Notes: generated by a model not told the origin, from the letters alone. Positions 24,103-32,984 are shown, counted from the first letter of the stretch. The stretch is DNA of 64,000 nt from Chitinophagales bacterium (GCA_018401955.1 JAGYJT010000013.1:1-64000); one strand, 5' to 3'. Translations and numbers: made by a program.

Positions 24103-24134
24103 GGTTATTGGTGTATTTGTTATTAGTTAACTGG
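24103..24134 (+). repeat. Dispersed GGTTAT-type intergenic repeat, copy 3
   Basis: Matches 9176-9207 at 27 of 32 positions and also starts a few bases after a stop codon on the same strand. A short aatcaact tandem repeat lies about 60 bases further on. Confidence 0.6.
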
Positions 24135-24219
24135 GGGGATGTTTTCAGTCGTAGTTAATTGAAACTCAAAGATGAGCAAACGAACTTTCTTTTAATCAAC
24201 TAATCAACTAATCAACCAA

Positions 24220-24714
24220 CTACCGATGAGCAGAGGGGAAATCGAGCCAACGGAAAATGCCGTTTTGTAGGGTAACGTCACTCCAGTTATCTACCTCAAA
24301 CTGAATACAGGCTACCCCAGCTGTGGGCACATTTTCATAATCGATGGGGGAGTAGTTGTTTACCAAATCAAGCGTATCAGGATTGTGGCCAACAACAAAA
24401 ATGTCATCGTGGCTGCTGTTGGTTTGCTGTATTACCTCAAGTATCTGTGGCATTCCGCTAAAATAAAGCGTATCGTTTTGTTCTATTTTATCAATACTGT
24501 AACCAAGCGTTTCAGCAAAAATGCATGCCGTATCGTAAGCACGTTTGGCAGGGCTGCTCATAATCAAACTGGGCATTATGCCTTTCCCACGCAATAGTTT
24601 GCCCATAATTTGCGCATCGCTCTCGCCACGCTTTTTCAACGGACGGTTTCTATCATCCAAGTCAGGGTACTTCCAAGATGATTTTGCATGTCTAGTTAAA
24701 TATAGAGTGCGCAT
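24220..24714 (-). CDS. sixA: Phosphohistidine phosphatase SixA-like protein
   Basis: A protein of 164 residues of the histidine phosphatase (phosphoglycerate mutase-like) superfamily. The catalytic RHG-type motif is LTRHAKSSW at residues 6-14, with His as the phosphate acceptor; further motifs are MSSPAKRAYDTA and VVGHNPDTLDLV, which holds the second catalytic His. The short length and lack of a lid domain fit SixA, which removes phosphate from histidine phosphotransfer domains. Many Bacteroidota carry such a gene. It stands alone, upstream and divergent from the nqr operon. Confidence 0.85.
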   Translation of the reverse strand: MRTLYLTRHAKSSWKYPDLDDRNRPLKKRGESDAQIMGKLLRGKGIMPSLIMSSPAKRAYDTACIFAETLGYSIDKIEQNDTLYFSGMPQILEVIQQTNSSHDDIFVVGHNPDTLDLVNNYSPIDYENVPTAGVACIQFEVDNWSDVTLQNGIFRWLDFPSAHR

Positions 24715-24932
24715 GTTTTTTGAGGCGTTTTAGGTATTTATGGTTTTGTTTGATAAAGCTAATAAAGAAAGCCTATATAATTGCCAGTAAGTCATGTACA
24801 ACTAAAATGGTAAAAACAATTTAATATCCCTACTGTTATATTGGTTTTGAAGGATTGGGGATATTGAGTAGATAATAGTGTATAAACAGGAAATTTTTTC
24901 TTTTTTGATACTCCCGTTTGTAAAACATATTG

Positions 24933-24940
24933 TAGCTTTG
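24933..24940 (+). promoter_or_regulatory. Candidate -7 box of the nqr operon
   Basis: TAGCTTTG matches TAnnTTTG and ends 31 bases before the nqrA start. TTG triplets lie 12 and 25 bases upstream, neither at the best spacing. The 24715-24970 gap holds nothing else that I can identify. Confidence 0.45.
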
Positions 24941-24971
24941 CCCCCGAATTCCGTTAAATTTTACCCCTGTA

Positions 24972-26681
24972 ATGATAAACTATCGGAAACGGGTTTTAAA
25001 CTTAACTAATAAGTTGAAATACCAATCTTCTTTAAAGCTGGCCGCAACTTTAGCCTTGATCGCGATATGCGGTCAACTGCCAGCGCAGACTGCAGAATCT
25101 ATTTCTCAACCAAGCAACAATTTGGAAGCCATACTATTGGCCGTATCGCTTATTACCGTAGTGTTGGTAGGCTTTGTGGTATTTATGGTTTCTGATAAGC
25201 TGATAACCATATCCGCTGTAAGGGTGCGTGGGGAGTCGGTGCTTGAAGACGAGGATGCTACTGCCGACCTTTCACTTATTCCTTCGCTCAAAGAAATTTT
25301 GCCAGCTGATGCCCATGCGAGCTATGTAGGTAAGGTGCACAACCTTAAGCGTGGCTTTGACGTGAAAATTTCGGGCAAAGCCGCATTGGTGGTTGCAGGC
25401 GATTTAAACTCGCCAAGCCACTCGGTAAAACCTACCGACTTTTTAGGCATGCAGCCCATACCTAAAATGATGGTTGAAGAGGGCCAAGAAGTTAAGGCTG
25501 GCGACCCTTTGTTTTTTGATAAAAACAAACCTGAGGTGTTGTATACAGCCCCAGTTAGCGGTGAGGTTACTCAAATTCGCCGTGGTGAGAAACGCTCAAT
25601 TGTTGAGGTGGTTATATTGGCCGACAAGCAAATATCGTTTAAAGATTTTGGCAAGGCTGACCCTAATAGCCTTAGCCGCGAAGAGGTGGTGAGTCGTATG
25701 TTGGAGTCTGGTTTATGGACTGCCTTGCGCCAGCGCCCATTTGACATTACCCCTGACCATAATGATGTACCTAAGGGTATCTTTATTTCCGGTTTCGATT
25801 CTGCTCCTCTGGCAGTTAACTATAATTTTACCTTAAAAGGAGAGTCTGTTGCTTTCCAAGCAGGTATTGATGCGTTGCGCAAACTAACTAATGGGCAGGT
25901 GCACCTTAGCTTAAATGCTGCTAAAACCCCGGTTGATACTTACTTGAATGCTCAAAATGTTGAGAAACATTGGTTTAAAGGCGCACACCCAGCTGGTACG
26001 GTAGGTGTTCAAATTCACCACATTAGCCCAGTGGGCAAAGGTGAAAGTGCATGGTATATCAATCCTCAAGATGTGGTAATATTGGGTCGCTTGTTTACTG
26101 AGGGTAAATACAATACCAAGCAGTTGGTAGCTGTAGCAGGCCCAGAGGTTACCAAGCCACAATACTATACTACTTACAAAGGTGCCAATGTAGGTGCTTT
26201 GGTAAATAATAATGTTGGTATTGAGAACGTGCGCTACATAAGTGGAAACGTGCTTACCGGCACCGCAGTTACTACCACTGACCATTTAGGTGCTTATGAC
26301 CGACTGGTTTCGGTAGTTGAAGAAGGTGATTTCTATGAGTTCTTGGGTTGGATTTTACCAAGTTATGCTCGTCCTAGTTTATCTCCAACATTTCCTTGGG
26401 GTATATACTCAGGTATGGAGTATGATGTAAATACCAACACCCATGGTGAAGAGCGTGCATTTGTAATGACTGGTCAGTACGAAGAGGTATTGCCTATGGA
26501 TGTATACCCTCAGCACTTATTGAAAGCAATTATGGCCCGTGATTTTGAAAAAATGGAAGGCCTAGGTATATATGAGGTTGGTGAAGAAGAAATGGCTATT
26601 TGTGAATTTGTTTGTACATCAAAGCAGCCTGTTCAAGCCATCCTTCGCGACGGTTTAGATTACATGAGAGAACAAAGTTAA
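24972..26681 (+). CDS. nqrA: Na+-translocating NADH:quinone reductase subunit A with N-terminal membrane extension
   Basis: A protein of 569 residues, where NqrA usually has about 450. The standard part starts at about residue 123 (HNLKRGFDVKISGKA) and is complete: FLGMQPIPKMMVEEGQEV, VLYTAPVSGEVTQIRRGEKR, LRQRPFDITPDHNDVP, a HQISP-like HHISPVGKGE and the C-terminal ICEFVCTSKQPVQ. The first 122 residues are extra: a hydrophobic segment at about 21-39 ending in LPAQ like a signal peptide, then a strong membrane helix at about 51-74, then an acidic linker. NqrA binds quinone at the cytoplasmic face and normally has no membrane helix. First gene of nqrABCDEF. No alternative start inside the extension is obvious. 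Confidence 0.93.
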   Translation: MINYRKRVLNLTNKLKYQSSLKLAATLALIAICGQLPAQTAESISQPSNNLEAILLAVSLITVVLVGFVVFMVSDKLITISAVRVRGESVLEDEDATADLSLIPSLKEILPADAHASYVGKVHNLKRGFDVKISGKAALVVAGDLNSPSHSVKPTDFLGMQPIPKMMVEEGQEVKAGDPLFFDKNKPEVLYTAPVSGEVTQIRRGEKRSIVEVVILADKQISFKDFGKADPNSLSREEVVSRMLESGLWTALRQRPFDITPDHNDVPKGIFISGFDSAPLAVNYNFTLKGESVAFQAGIDALRKLTNGQVHLSLNAAKTPVDTYLNAQNVEKHWFKGAHPAGTVGVQIHHISPVGKGESAWYINPQDVVILGRLFTEGKYNTKQLVAVAGPEVTKPQYYTTYKGANVGALVNNNVGIENVRYISGNVLTGTAVTTTDHLGAYDRLVSVVEEGDFYEFLGWILPSYARPSLSPTFPWGIYSGMEYDVNTNTHGEERAFVMTGQYEEVLPMDVYPQHLLKAIMARDFEKMEGLGIYEVGEEEMAICEFVCTSKQPVQAILRDGLDYMREQS

Positions 26682-26708
26682 GTACCCAGTATAAATTAGA
26701 TTCGTTAA

Positions 26709-28106
26709 ATGAAACCATTACTGAATTTACTGGAGAAGCTGGAAGGCGCATCAAAGAAGAATAAGTACTTACACACTACTTATGATGCCTTTGCCACCTT
26801 TCTTTTTCAGCCTAAAGAAACCACTGGCCTAAAGGGTGGTGTTCACGTACGCGATGGCATGGACCTAAAGCGTACCATGGTACACGTGGTTATTGCCATG
26901 CAATTGGCATTATTGCACGGTTTTATTAACATTGGCCACCAGCACTATGTTGCGTTGGGCATGTATCCAGATTTGTTTGACGGCTTCTTTTTGAAAGCTG
27001 CCTACGGGTTGTTGCAACTATTGCCTCTTATAATTGTAGTGCACGTAGTTGGTTTGGGTATTGAGTTTGTGTTTGCTGCCATTAAGGGACATGCGGTAGA
27101 AGAAGGTTTCTTGGTATCAGGTATGCTTATTCCGTTGATTATGCCGCCAGCTACACCATTATGGATGGTAGCCGTAGCTACAGCATTTGCAGTAGTAGTT
27201 GCCAAAGAAGCATTTGGTGGGACGGGTATGAACTTGTTGAACATAGCATTAACCGCCCGTGTATTCGTATTTTTTGCATACCCTACTGAGATATCGGGTG
27301 ATGTGGTTTGGATAAGTTACGATTACAACTTGTTGCACCAATTGTTTGGTATGAAACAACACACGCTTGATGTACTAACCAGTATGTACGGAAGCTTAGA
27401 TGTGGCTAGCATGCCAAAGTTTGTGCCGGAAAGCGTTAAAAAGGCAATGGATGCAGGTGCTTTAAGCGTTGCATCGATTGCTGATGGTGCTAAAGGTTTT
27501 CAAGCATTGGTGGTTGACGGTTATTCTGGTGCTACACCGCTAGCCCTTGCCGCTCAAGGTGGCTGGGATAAAGTATTAGCAGCAAAATTACCTGATGGCA
27601 GCCAGCAATATTCTACTAGCAATCTTTGGTGGGGCATCATGCCGGGCTCTATTGGCGAGATGAACAAGATTTTCATTATTCTGGGTGCTATTTTCTTGGC
27701 GGTAACCAAAATTGCTAGTTGGCGTATTATGGCCTCTATGGTGCTAGGTTGTGCTGTAGTGGGTATCTTGTTTAATATGTTGGCTGTTGGCATAGCTGCC
27801 GAAAGTCAAATTTCGGTTACCAGCATGTTTATTGGAGTGCCTTGGCAGTATCAGTTTGCTATGGGTAGCTTTTTCTTTGCTATGGCATTTATGGCTACCG
27901 ACCCAGTAACTGCTAGTGCAACTAATACAGGAAAATTAGTGTATGGATTTATGATAGGTGCTTTGGGTATGGTAATTAGGGTGCTTAACCCAGCTTACCC
28001 TGAAGGTTGGATGCTTGCCATCTTGTTTATGAATGTGTTCGCACCACTTATCGACCATATAGTTTTGTCTTTTAACATGAAAAAACGCTTGAGCCGTGCC
28101 GTTTAA
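26709..28106 (+). CDS. nqrB: Na+-NQR subunit B
   Basis: A protein of 465 residues with about ten membrane helices. The N-terminus (LLEKLEGASKKNKYLHTTYDAFATFLF) and GGTGMNLLNIALTARVFVFFAYP are NqrB hallmarks. The covalent flavin site is in GYSGATPLALAAQGG, where the Thr of SGAT carries FMN through a phosphoester bond. NqrB also binds riboflavin and forms part of the Na+ path in the inner membrane. The gene lies 27 bases after nqrA and its stop is overlapped by the nqrC start. Confidence 0.96.
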   Translation: MKPLLNLLEKLEGASKKNKYLHTTYDAFATFLFQPKETTGLKGGVHVRDGMDLKRTMVHVVIAMQLALLHGFINIGHQHYVALGMYPDLFDGFFLKAAYGLLQLLPLIIVVHVVGLGIEFVFAAIKGHAVEEGFLVSGMLIPLIMPPATPLWMVAVATAFAVVVAKEAFGGTGMNLLNIALTARVFVFFAYPTEISGDVVWISYDYNLLHQLFGMKQHTLDVLTSMYGSLDVASMPKFVPESVKKAMDAGALSVASIADGAKGFQALVVDGYSGATPLALAAQGGWDKVLAAKLPDGSQQYSTSNLWWGIMPGSIGEMNKIFIILGAIFLAVTKIASWRIMASMVLGCAVVGILFNMLAVGIAAESQISVTSMFIGVPWQYQFAMGSFFFAMAFMATDPVTASATNTGKLVYGFMIGALGMVIRVLNPAYPEGWMLAILFMNVFAPLIDHIVLSFNMKKRLSRAV

Positions 28107-28830
28107 CCGCGATTCCACATCATACATACTCATTTTCGTTGCCATTATGGTAGGCGTAGTGGCTATATCTTTAGCTTTTGTAAGCTCTGCGCTGCAACCT
28201 ACTATTAAGGATAACGAGGTGTTGGATAAAAAAATCCAGATTTTGAGTTCTGTTATTACTGATAAAGAGTTTACAAAGGACTTTGTAAACGCTCAGTACG
28301 AAGGGAATATTGAAGAAATGCTCGTTGACAAAGACGGTAATAAAATTGCCGTTGATGCCGATAACAAACCTTTCGATATAGCCTTGAACTTCAATAAAGA
28401 AATCCGTAAACCAGAAGAAGAGCGCAGGTATCCTGTGTTTAAATACTCAGGGGATAATGGTGAATACTACATCTTGCCATTAGAAGGTCAAGGTCTTTGG
28501 GATCGTATTTGGGGTTATGTTTCTGTTGAGAGTGATTTCAATACCATCTATGGTAGTTCTTTTGGTCACAAAGGTGAAACCCCAGGTTTGGGCGCATTGA
28601 TTACCGAGATGTGGTTTCAAAAGCAATTCAACGGCAAAAAAGCTTTTGATGTTGATGGTGTATACCAACTTGAAGTATTAAAAGGGCAAGGAAACGAATT
28701 GGCAAAAACCAGTACATATAACGTTGACGGTATTTCGGGTGCAACTATTACAGCCCAAGGCGTTGATGCCATGCTAGAGAAAGGCTTTAATATGTATAGG
28801 CCATATTTTGAAAAAGTAAGCGAAAACTAA
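28096..28830 (+). CDS. nqrC: Na+-NQR subunit C
   Basis: A protein of 244 residues from a GTG start that overlaps nqrB by 11 bases. One N-terminal helix (about residues 9-31) anchors a periplasmic FMN domain. The covalent flavin motif is DGISGATITAQGVDAML near residues 212-228, where the Thr after SGA (SGAT) is flavinylated by ApbE. Sequence GHKGETPGLGALI before it is also typical. The protein takes electrons within the complex. Encoded in standard order between nqrB and nqrD. Confidence 0.95.
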   Translation: MPFNRDSTSYILIFVAIMVGVVAISLAFVSSALQPTIKDNEVLDKKIQILSSVITDKEFTKDFVNAQYEGNIEEMLVDKDGNKIAVDADNKPFDIALNFNKEIRKPEEERRYPVFKYSGDNGEYYILPLEGQGLWDRIWGYVSVESDFNTIYGSSFGHKGETPGLGALITEMWFQKQFNGKKAFDVDGVYQLEVLKGQGNELAKTSTYNVDGISGATITAQGVDAMLEKGFNMYRPYFEKVSEN

Positions 28831-28835
28831 TAAAG

Positions 28836-29498
28836 ATGAGTGAAGTAGCACAAGCAACAAAAAGCGAAGGGCTGTTCAGTAAAAAGAACCGCCGCTTGCT
28901 CGTTGACCCGTTGAATGATACCAACCCGATTACGGTGCAGGTGTTGGGTATCTGTTCGGCGCTGGCAGTTACCTCTTCGGTAATGAATTCTTTGGTTATG
29001 GGTATCGGTGTTACCTTGGTGGCATCTTTGGCCAATTTAACCATCTCTTCATTGCGAAACTATATACCCAATCGTATACGTATGATTGTGCAATTGGTAG
29101 TTATTGCTTGGTTGGTAACTTTGGTATCCATCTTTTTGCAAGCTTTCCTTTACGATACTTATAAAGAGCTATCGGTTTTCGTTGGTTTGATTATTACCAA
29201 CTGTATCGTAATGGGTCGTTTGGAAGCATATGCTATGGCCAACAAGCCTTGGCCATCATTTTTGGATGGTTTTGGTAACGGTTTGGGCTACACTGTTATC
29301 CTTTTAGCTATTGGTGCTATCCGCGAGATTTTTGGTGCTGGTAAGTTTTTGGATTTCCAAGTTATACCTAATGCTGTCTATGACCTGGGTTATGCCAACA
29401 ATGGTTTGATGGTATTGCCTATATCGTCTATCATCCTTATCGGTATAATTATTTGGATTCAGCGCGGATTTAACCAGAAGTTGGTTGACGTATCTTGA
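28836..29498 (+). CDS. nqrD: Na+-NQR subunit D
   Basis: A protein of 220 residues with six membrane helices. NPITVQVLGICSALAVTSSV near the start and GLIITNCIVMGRLEAYAM are NqrD/RnfE-type signatures; the conserved Cys residues in both segments are the ones that hold the intramembrane iron-sulfur site together with NqrE. A soluble N-terminal tail of about 25 residues is Lys-rich. Five bases separate it from nqrC. Confidence 0.96.
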   Translation: MSEVAQATKSEGLFSKKNRRLLVDPLNDTNPITVQVLGICSALAVTSSVMNSLVMGIGVTLVASLANLTISSLRNYIPNRIRMIVQLVVIAWLVTLVSIFLQAFLYDTYKELSVFVGLIITNCIVMGRLEAYAMANKPWPSFLDGFGNGLGYTVILLAIGAIREIFGAGKFLDFQVIPNAVYDLGYANNGLMVLPISSIILIGIIIWIQRGFNQKLVDVS

Positions 29499-29522
29499 TA
29501 ACTACAAGCAGAAAATAAACAA

Positions 29523-30134
29523 ATGGAAGCTTTAAACGTTTTTATAAAAGCAGCCTTCATCGAGAACATGGTGTTGGCTTATTTCTTGGGAATGTGTTCT
29601 TTTTTGGCCGTTTCTAAGAGTGTAAACACCGCAGTTGGTTTGGGTGCAGCTGTAATATTCGTGTTGTCTATTACAGTGCCAATTAACTGGATAGTTTACA
29701 ATAAATTATTGGCAGAAGGTGCACTAGCGTGGATACACCCCTCTATGGCTACGGTAGACCTTACCTTTTTAGGTTTGATAGTTTACATTGCGGTTATCGC
29801 ATCTATGGTGCAGGTGGTTGAGATGGTTGTAGAACGCTTTTCTCCAACCTTGTATAACTCACTCGGTATTTTCTTGCCTTTGATTACGGTAAACTGTGCC
29901 ATTTTGGGTGGGGTATTGTTTATGATAACCAAAGAGTTGAGTTTTGGGCTAAGCTCAGTGTACGGTTTTGGGGCTGGTTTTGGTTTCTTCTTGGCCATTG
30001 TAGCTATGTCGGCTATCCGTGAGAAGCTACGTTACAGCAATGTACCTGCCCCACTTCGTGGTTTAGGTATTGCCTTTATCATTACTGGCCTTATGGGCAT
30101 TGCCTTTATGAGCTTGGTAGGAATTAAATTATAA
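29523..30134 (+). CDS. nqrE: Na+-NQR subunit E
   Basis: A protein of 203 residues with six membrane helices, sequence-related to NqrD in inverted topology. [20 protein letters not shown] and [18 protein letters not shown] contain the conserved Cys residues that complete the iron site. Ends in [18 protein letters not shown]. The gene follows nqrD by 24 bases and precedes nqrF by 25. Confidence 0.96.
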   Translation: MEALNVFIKAAFIENMVLAYFLGMCSFLAVSKSVNTAVGLGAAVIFVLSITVPINWIVYNKLLAEGALAWIHPSMATVDLTFLGLIVYIAVIASMVQVVEMVVERFSPTLYNSLGIFLPLITVNCAILGGVLFMITKELSFGLSSVYGFGAGFGFFLAIVAMSAIREKLRYSNVPAPLRGLGIAFIITGLMGIAFMSLVGIKL

Positions 30135-30159
30135 TAACGCAGAATTAAATCCTTGAGCA

Positions 30160-31431
30160 ATGATGCTTTTCGGTGCAATTGAAATATCCGTGATATTGGC
30201 TAGTGTAGGTGCTTTCGCCCTTATACTGAGCTTATTGGTAGGAATGCTACTATTTGCGAAGGCCAAGTTGGTACCTTCAGGAGATGTAAGCATAATAGTA
30301 AATGGCGATAGCGCAGATCCTTTGGTGGTTTCTCCTGGTGTATCGTTGCTAGGTGCCTTATCAGAAAAGAATGTATTTCTTCCATCTGCTTGTGGTGGTG
30401 GTGGCACTTGTGCTATGTGCAAATGCCAGGTGCTTGATGGTGGCGGTGATGTATTGCCTACCGAGTTGAACCACTTAACACGCAAAGAAGCTGCCGATCA
30501 CTGGCGTTTGGCTTGCCAAGTGAAAGTTCGCGGTGATATGAAGATTAAAGTGCCAGAAGAAATTTTTGGTATCAAAAAGTGGGATTGTACCGTTAAGAGC
30601 AATGATAACGTTGCAACTTACATTAAAGAGTTTGTTGTTCAATTGCCAGAAGGCGAGCACCTAGAGTTTGAATCTGGTGGTTATATACAGGTGGATGTAC
30701 CAGCTATTACCGTGAACTTTAAGAATGACTTGTATGCTATTCCTGACAAGTTCCGTGATGATTACGATAATTACAAAATTTGGGATTTGACCATGAAGAA
30801 TCCTGAGCCGGTGTTCCGTGCTTACTCTATGGCCAACCACCCAGCAGAAGGTAACATCATCATGTTGAACATTCGTTTGGCAACACCTCCTTTCGACCGT
30901 GCCAAAAACGGCTGGATGGATGTAAATCCAGGCATTTGCTCTTCATTTGTGTTCTCTCGTAAACCTGGTGATAAAGTAACTATCTCTGGCCCTTATGGTG
31001 AGTTCTTTATTAAGCCTACTGACAAAGAGATGGTTTATATCGGCGGTGGCGCAGGTATGGCTCCATTACGCTCACACATCTTCCACTTGTTCCATACTAT
31101 GAAGAGCGATCGTAAGGTTTCCTATTGGTACGGTGGTCGTTCAAAGCGTGAATTGTTCTATACTGATCAGTTCCGTGATATTGAGAAAGACTTTCCTAAC
31201 TTCCAGTACAATGAAGCATTGTCAGAGCCTATGGAGGCTGACAACTGGACGGGTTACCAAGGTTTCATTCACAAGGTGTTGTATGATAACTACTTGAGTA
31301 AGCATCCTGAGCCAGAAGAAATTGAGTACTACCTATGTGGCCCACCAATGATGATACAAGCAGTATTGAAAATGCTTGACGATTTGGGAGTACCAGAATC
31401 AAATATTGCTTTTGACGATTTCGGAAGCTAA
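30160..31431 (+). CDS. nqrF: Na+-NQR subunit F (NADH dehydrogenase, 2Fe-2S/FAD)
   Basis: A protein of 423 residues. An N-terminal membrane helix (about 7-29) is followed by a ferredoxin domain with [15 protein letters not shown] supplying three of the four Cys ligands and LACQVK the fourth. The reductase part has FRAYSMAN for FAD binding, [13 protein letters not shown] for NADH binding and YYLCGPPMM near the end. NqrF oxidises NADH and feeds electrons into the pump. It ends the operon; a strong terminator follows after 12 bases. Confidence 0.97.
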   Translation: MMLFGAIEISVILASVGAFALILSLLVGMLLFAKAKLVPSGDVSIIVNGDSADPLVVSPGVSLLGALSEKNVFLPSACGGGGTCAMCKCQVLDGGGDVLPTELNHLTRKEAADHWRLACQVKVRGDMKIKVPEEIFGIKKWDCTVKSNDNVATYIKEFVVQLPEGEHLEFESGGYIQVDVPAITVNFKNDLYAIPDKFRDDYDNYKIWDLTMKNPEPVFRAYSMANHPAEGNIIMLNIRLATPPFDRAKNGWMDVNPGICSSFVFSRKPGDKVTISGPYGEFFIKPTDKEMVYIGGGAGMAPLRSHIFHLFHTMKSDRKVSYWYGGRSKRELFYTDQFRDIEKDFPNFQYNEALSEPMEADNWTGYQGFIHKVLYDNYLSKHPEPEEIEYYLCGPPMMIQAVLKMLDDLGVPESNIAFDDFGS

Positions 31432-31443
31432 ACAAATATAGAA

Positions 31444-31476
31444 GCCTCGCCTCGAATAACGTGGCGAGGCTTTTTT
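31444..31476 (+). terminator. Terminator of the nqr operon
   Basis: GCCTCGCC pairs with GGCGAGGC over an eleven-base loop and is followed by six T. apbE therefore probably has its own transcript. Confidence 0.92.
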
Positions 31477-31480
31477 GTTT

Positions 31481-31641
31481 TTGTGTCATGGTGAGCGGAG
31501 CCGAACCATCCGCAATACAGTAACGAAACGTTAAGTGCAAAACGGGTATTGATATTTAATATTATAGTATTTTGCCACCTACAAAATGGATGGTTCGTAG
31601 TTCGACTACGCCCACTATGACATCCGCTCACCATGACACAA
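31481..31641. repeat. 161-base inverted-repeat element between nqrF and apbE
   Basis: Nineteen bases at 31481-31499 recur perfectly inverted at 31623-31641, and an inner pair cgaaccatcc (31502-31511) / ggatggttcg (31588-31597) is nested inside. The middle contains a smaller hairpin cgtag-ttcga-ctacg. No open frame lies within. It resembles a small non-autonomous or REP-derived element built from the GAGCG/AGTCGAA family. Confidence 0.8.
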
Positions 31642-31671
31642 GAGGGTGCTATCCCCACAACACTAAACTCA

Positions 31672-32724
31672 ATGAAACACCTTCTCCTCCTTCCAATAAT
31701 AGCCTTAATATTCGCTTGCAACCAGCCAGCACCCAAAACCATACAAGAGGTAAAGTTGGAGGGCAATACTATGGGCACCACTTATCATATAACCTATCTT
31801 GATTCAGCTGGGAATAACTATCAGAAGGAGATTGATTCCGTGTTGGTAGCAGTTAATAATTCCATGTCTACGTATATCCCAACTTCCTTGATATCTCAGT
31901 TCAATCAAAGGGATAGTATGAGGCAGTTGGAGGTAGATGAGCACTTTGCTAAGGTATATAACTTATCTCGAAGCGTATATTTTACCACTGATGGCTCTTT
32001 TAACCCAACAGTGATGCCATTGGTAAACCTTTTTGGTTTTGGTTTTGAGAAAATGGGCGAAGTGGATTCAGTAACTGTTGATAGCTTATTATCACTACTT
32101 CAATTTGACTCTATTATTTTACTTACTGTCGCTCCAGAAACCCCATCACAGAAGTTTATCATTTTTAAGAAAGAGCCACATTTGCAACTTGATTTCTCCG
32201 CAGTAGCTAAAGGTTATGGTGTTGATGTGGTTGGTTTGGTATTGGAAAGCAAGGGCATAACCAATTACATGGTTGAGATTGGTGGCGAAGTGCGCGTGCG
32301 TGGTATTAACAAAGCAGGTGAAAAGTGGCGCATCGGCATTGATAAGCCTAGTGAAAGCTTAGGTATGGGTCACGAGTTTGAAGCCATTATACAATTAGAA
32401 AACGAAAGTATGGCAACTTCTGGCAATTATCGAAACTTTAAAGAGAAAGATGGAGTAAAGTATGTGCATACCATCAACCCAAGAACAGGCTGGCCCGAGA
32501 TAAATAATACGCTTAGTGTATCGGTAATAGCTAAAGATTGTGCCACTGCAGATGCCTATGCTACGGCTTTTATGGTAATGGGTGTGGACAGTGCATATGA
32601 AATAGCCCTAGCAGATACTTTGCTTGAGGCGTATTTTATTTATTCAGGTGCCAATGGCGAGTTGTTGACAAAACAAACTCCTGGTTTGGATAAAAAACTT
32701 ACTGCTCTGGAACAATTGAATTAA
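31672..32724 (+). CDS. apbE: FAD:protein FMN transferase ApbE, lipoprotein
   Basis: A protein of 350 residues from ATG at 31672; an in-frame ATG at 31633 lies in the inverted-repeat element and is rejected. A lipobox ends in IFAC at about residues 14-17. The ApbE signatures are present: GNTMGTTYHITYLD at the start of the domain, LDFSAVAKGYGVDVV, EIGGEVRVRG, SMATSGNYRNF and INPRTGWP, with the late TADAYATAFMVMG holding metal-binding residues. The enzyme cuts FAD and transfers FMN to Thr in NqrB and NqrC in the periplasm. Its position after nqrF makes those the likely substrates. Confidence 0.95.
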   Translation: MKHLLLLPIIALIFACNQPAPKTIQEVKLEGNTMGTTYHITYLDSAGNNYQKEIDSVLVAVNNSMSTYIPTSLISQFNQRDSMRQLEVDEHFAKVYNLSRSVYFTTDGSFNPTVMPLVNLFGFGFEKMGEVDSVTVDSLLSLLQFDSIILLTVAPETPSQKFIIFKKEPHLQLDFSAVAKGYGVDVVGLVLESKGITNYMVEIGGEVRVRGINKAGEKWRIGIDKPSESLGMGHEFEAIIQLENESMATSGNYRNFKEKDGVKYVHTINPRTGWPEINNTLSVSVIAKDCATADAYATAFMVMGVDSAYEIALADTLLEAYFIYSGANGELLTKQTPGLDKKLTALEQLN

Positions 32725-32930
32725 GCAGGCTGCACATCTTCTTGCTTGCAGTCTTCGCCAGGTTTGCGGCCACAAACGGAACATTCGCCAAACTCATTCT
32801 TAATCATGGGGTTGTTGGTGGCGCAACTGCCGCGGAAAAACCCATCTTTCACAAAAAACATACGGATACCTATCATTGCTACTGCGGTGCCTAACACTGC
32901 TAGGGTTACTATCAAAGTAGGTACAAACAT
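32721..32930 (-). CDS. nqrM: NqrM-like maturation factor for Na+-NQR
   Basis: A protein of 69 residues. Residues 4-26 form one membrane helix; a short basic linker leads to FRGSC, then GECSVCG and GEDCK, four cysteines in all. NqrM (DUF539) has the same size and plan: one helix, a GSC motif and a closing Cys cluster, and is needed for putting iron into the NqrD/NqrE site. The gene is convergent with apbE and overlaps its end by four bases. The identification rests on layout, Cys pattern and position; sequence similarity is modest. Confidence 0.75.
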   Translation of the reverse strand: MFVPTLIVTLAVLGTAVAMIGIRMFFVKDGFFRGSCATNNPMIKNEFGECSVCGRKPGEDCKQEDVQPA

Positions 32931-32972
32931 AATTGCTGTCTTTTATGTAGTTTTGGGTATGGTTGAGCGGTT

Positions 32973-32984
32973 AATCAGCTGATT
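32973..32984. promoter_or_regulatory. Perfect 12-base palindrome upstream of nqrM
   Basis: aatcagctgatt is fully palindromic and sits 43 bases upstream of the nqrM start, within a wider TTAATCA/TGATTAA-rich stretch. It could be an operator. No regulator is suggested by the sequence. Confidence 0.3.

Noticed and set aside
24191-24216. Short aatcaact tandem run as a regulatory iteron
   Set aside because: Only about three imperfect units, no palindromic character, and it lies downstream of two convergent gene ends.
25911-26285. 124-codon open frame on the minus strand inside nqrA
   Set aside because: It is antisense to well-conserved nqrA sequence and resembles nothing known.
31633-31671. Upstream ATG for apbE
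   Set aside because: It lies inside the inverted-repeat element, and the ATG at 31672 directly precedes a normal lipoprotein signal peptide.
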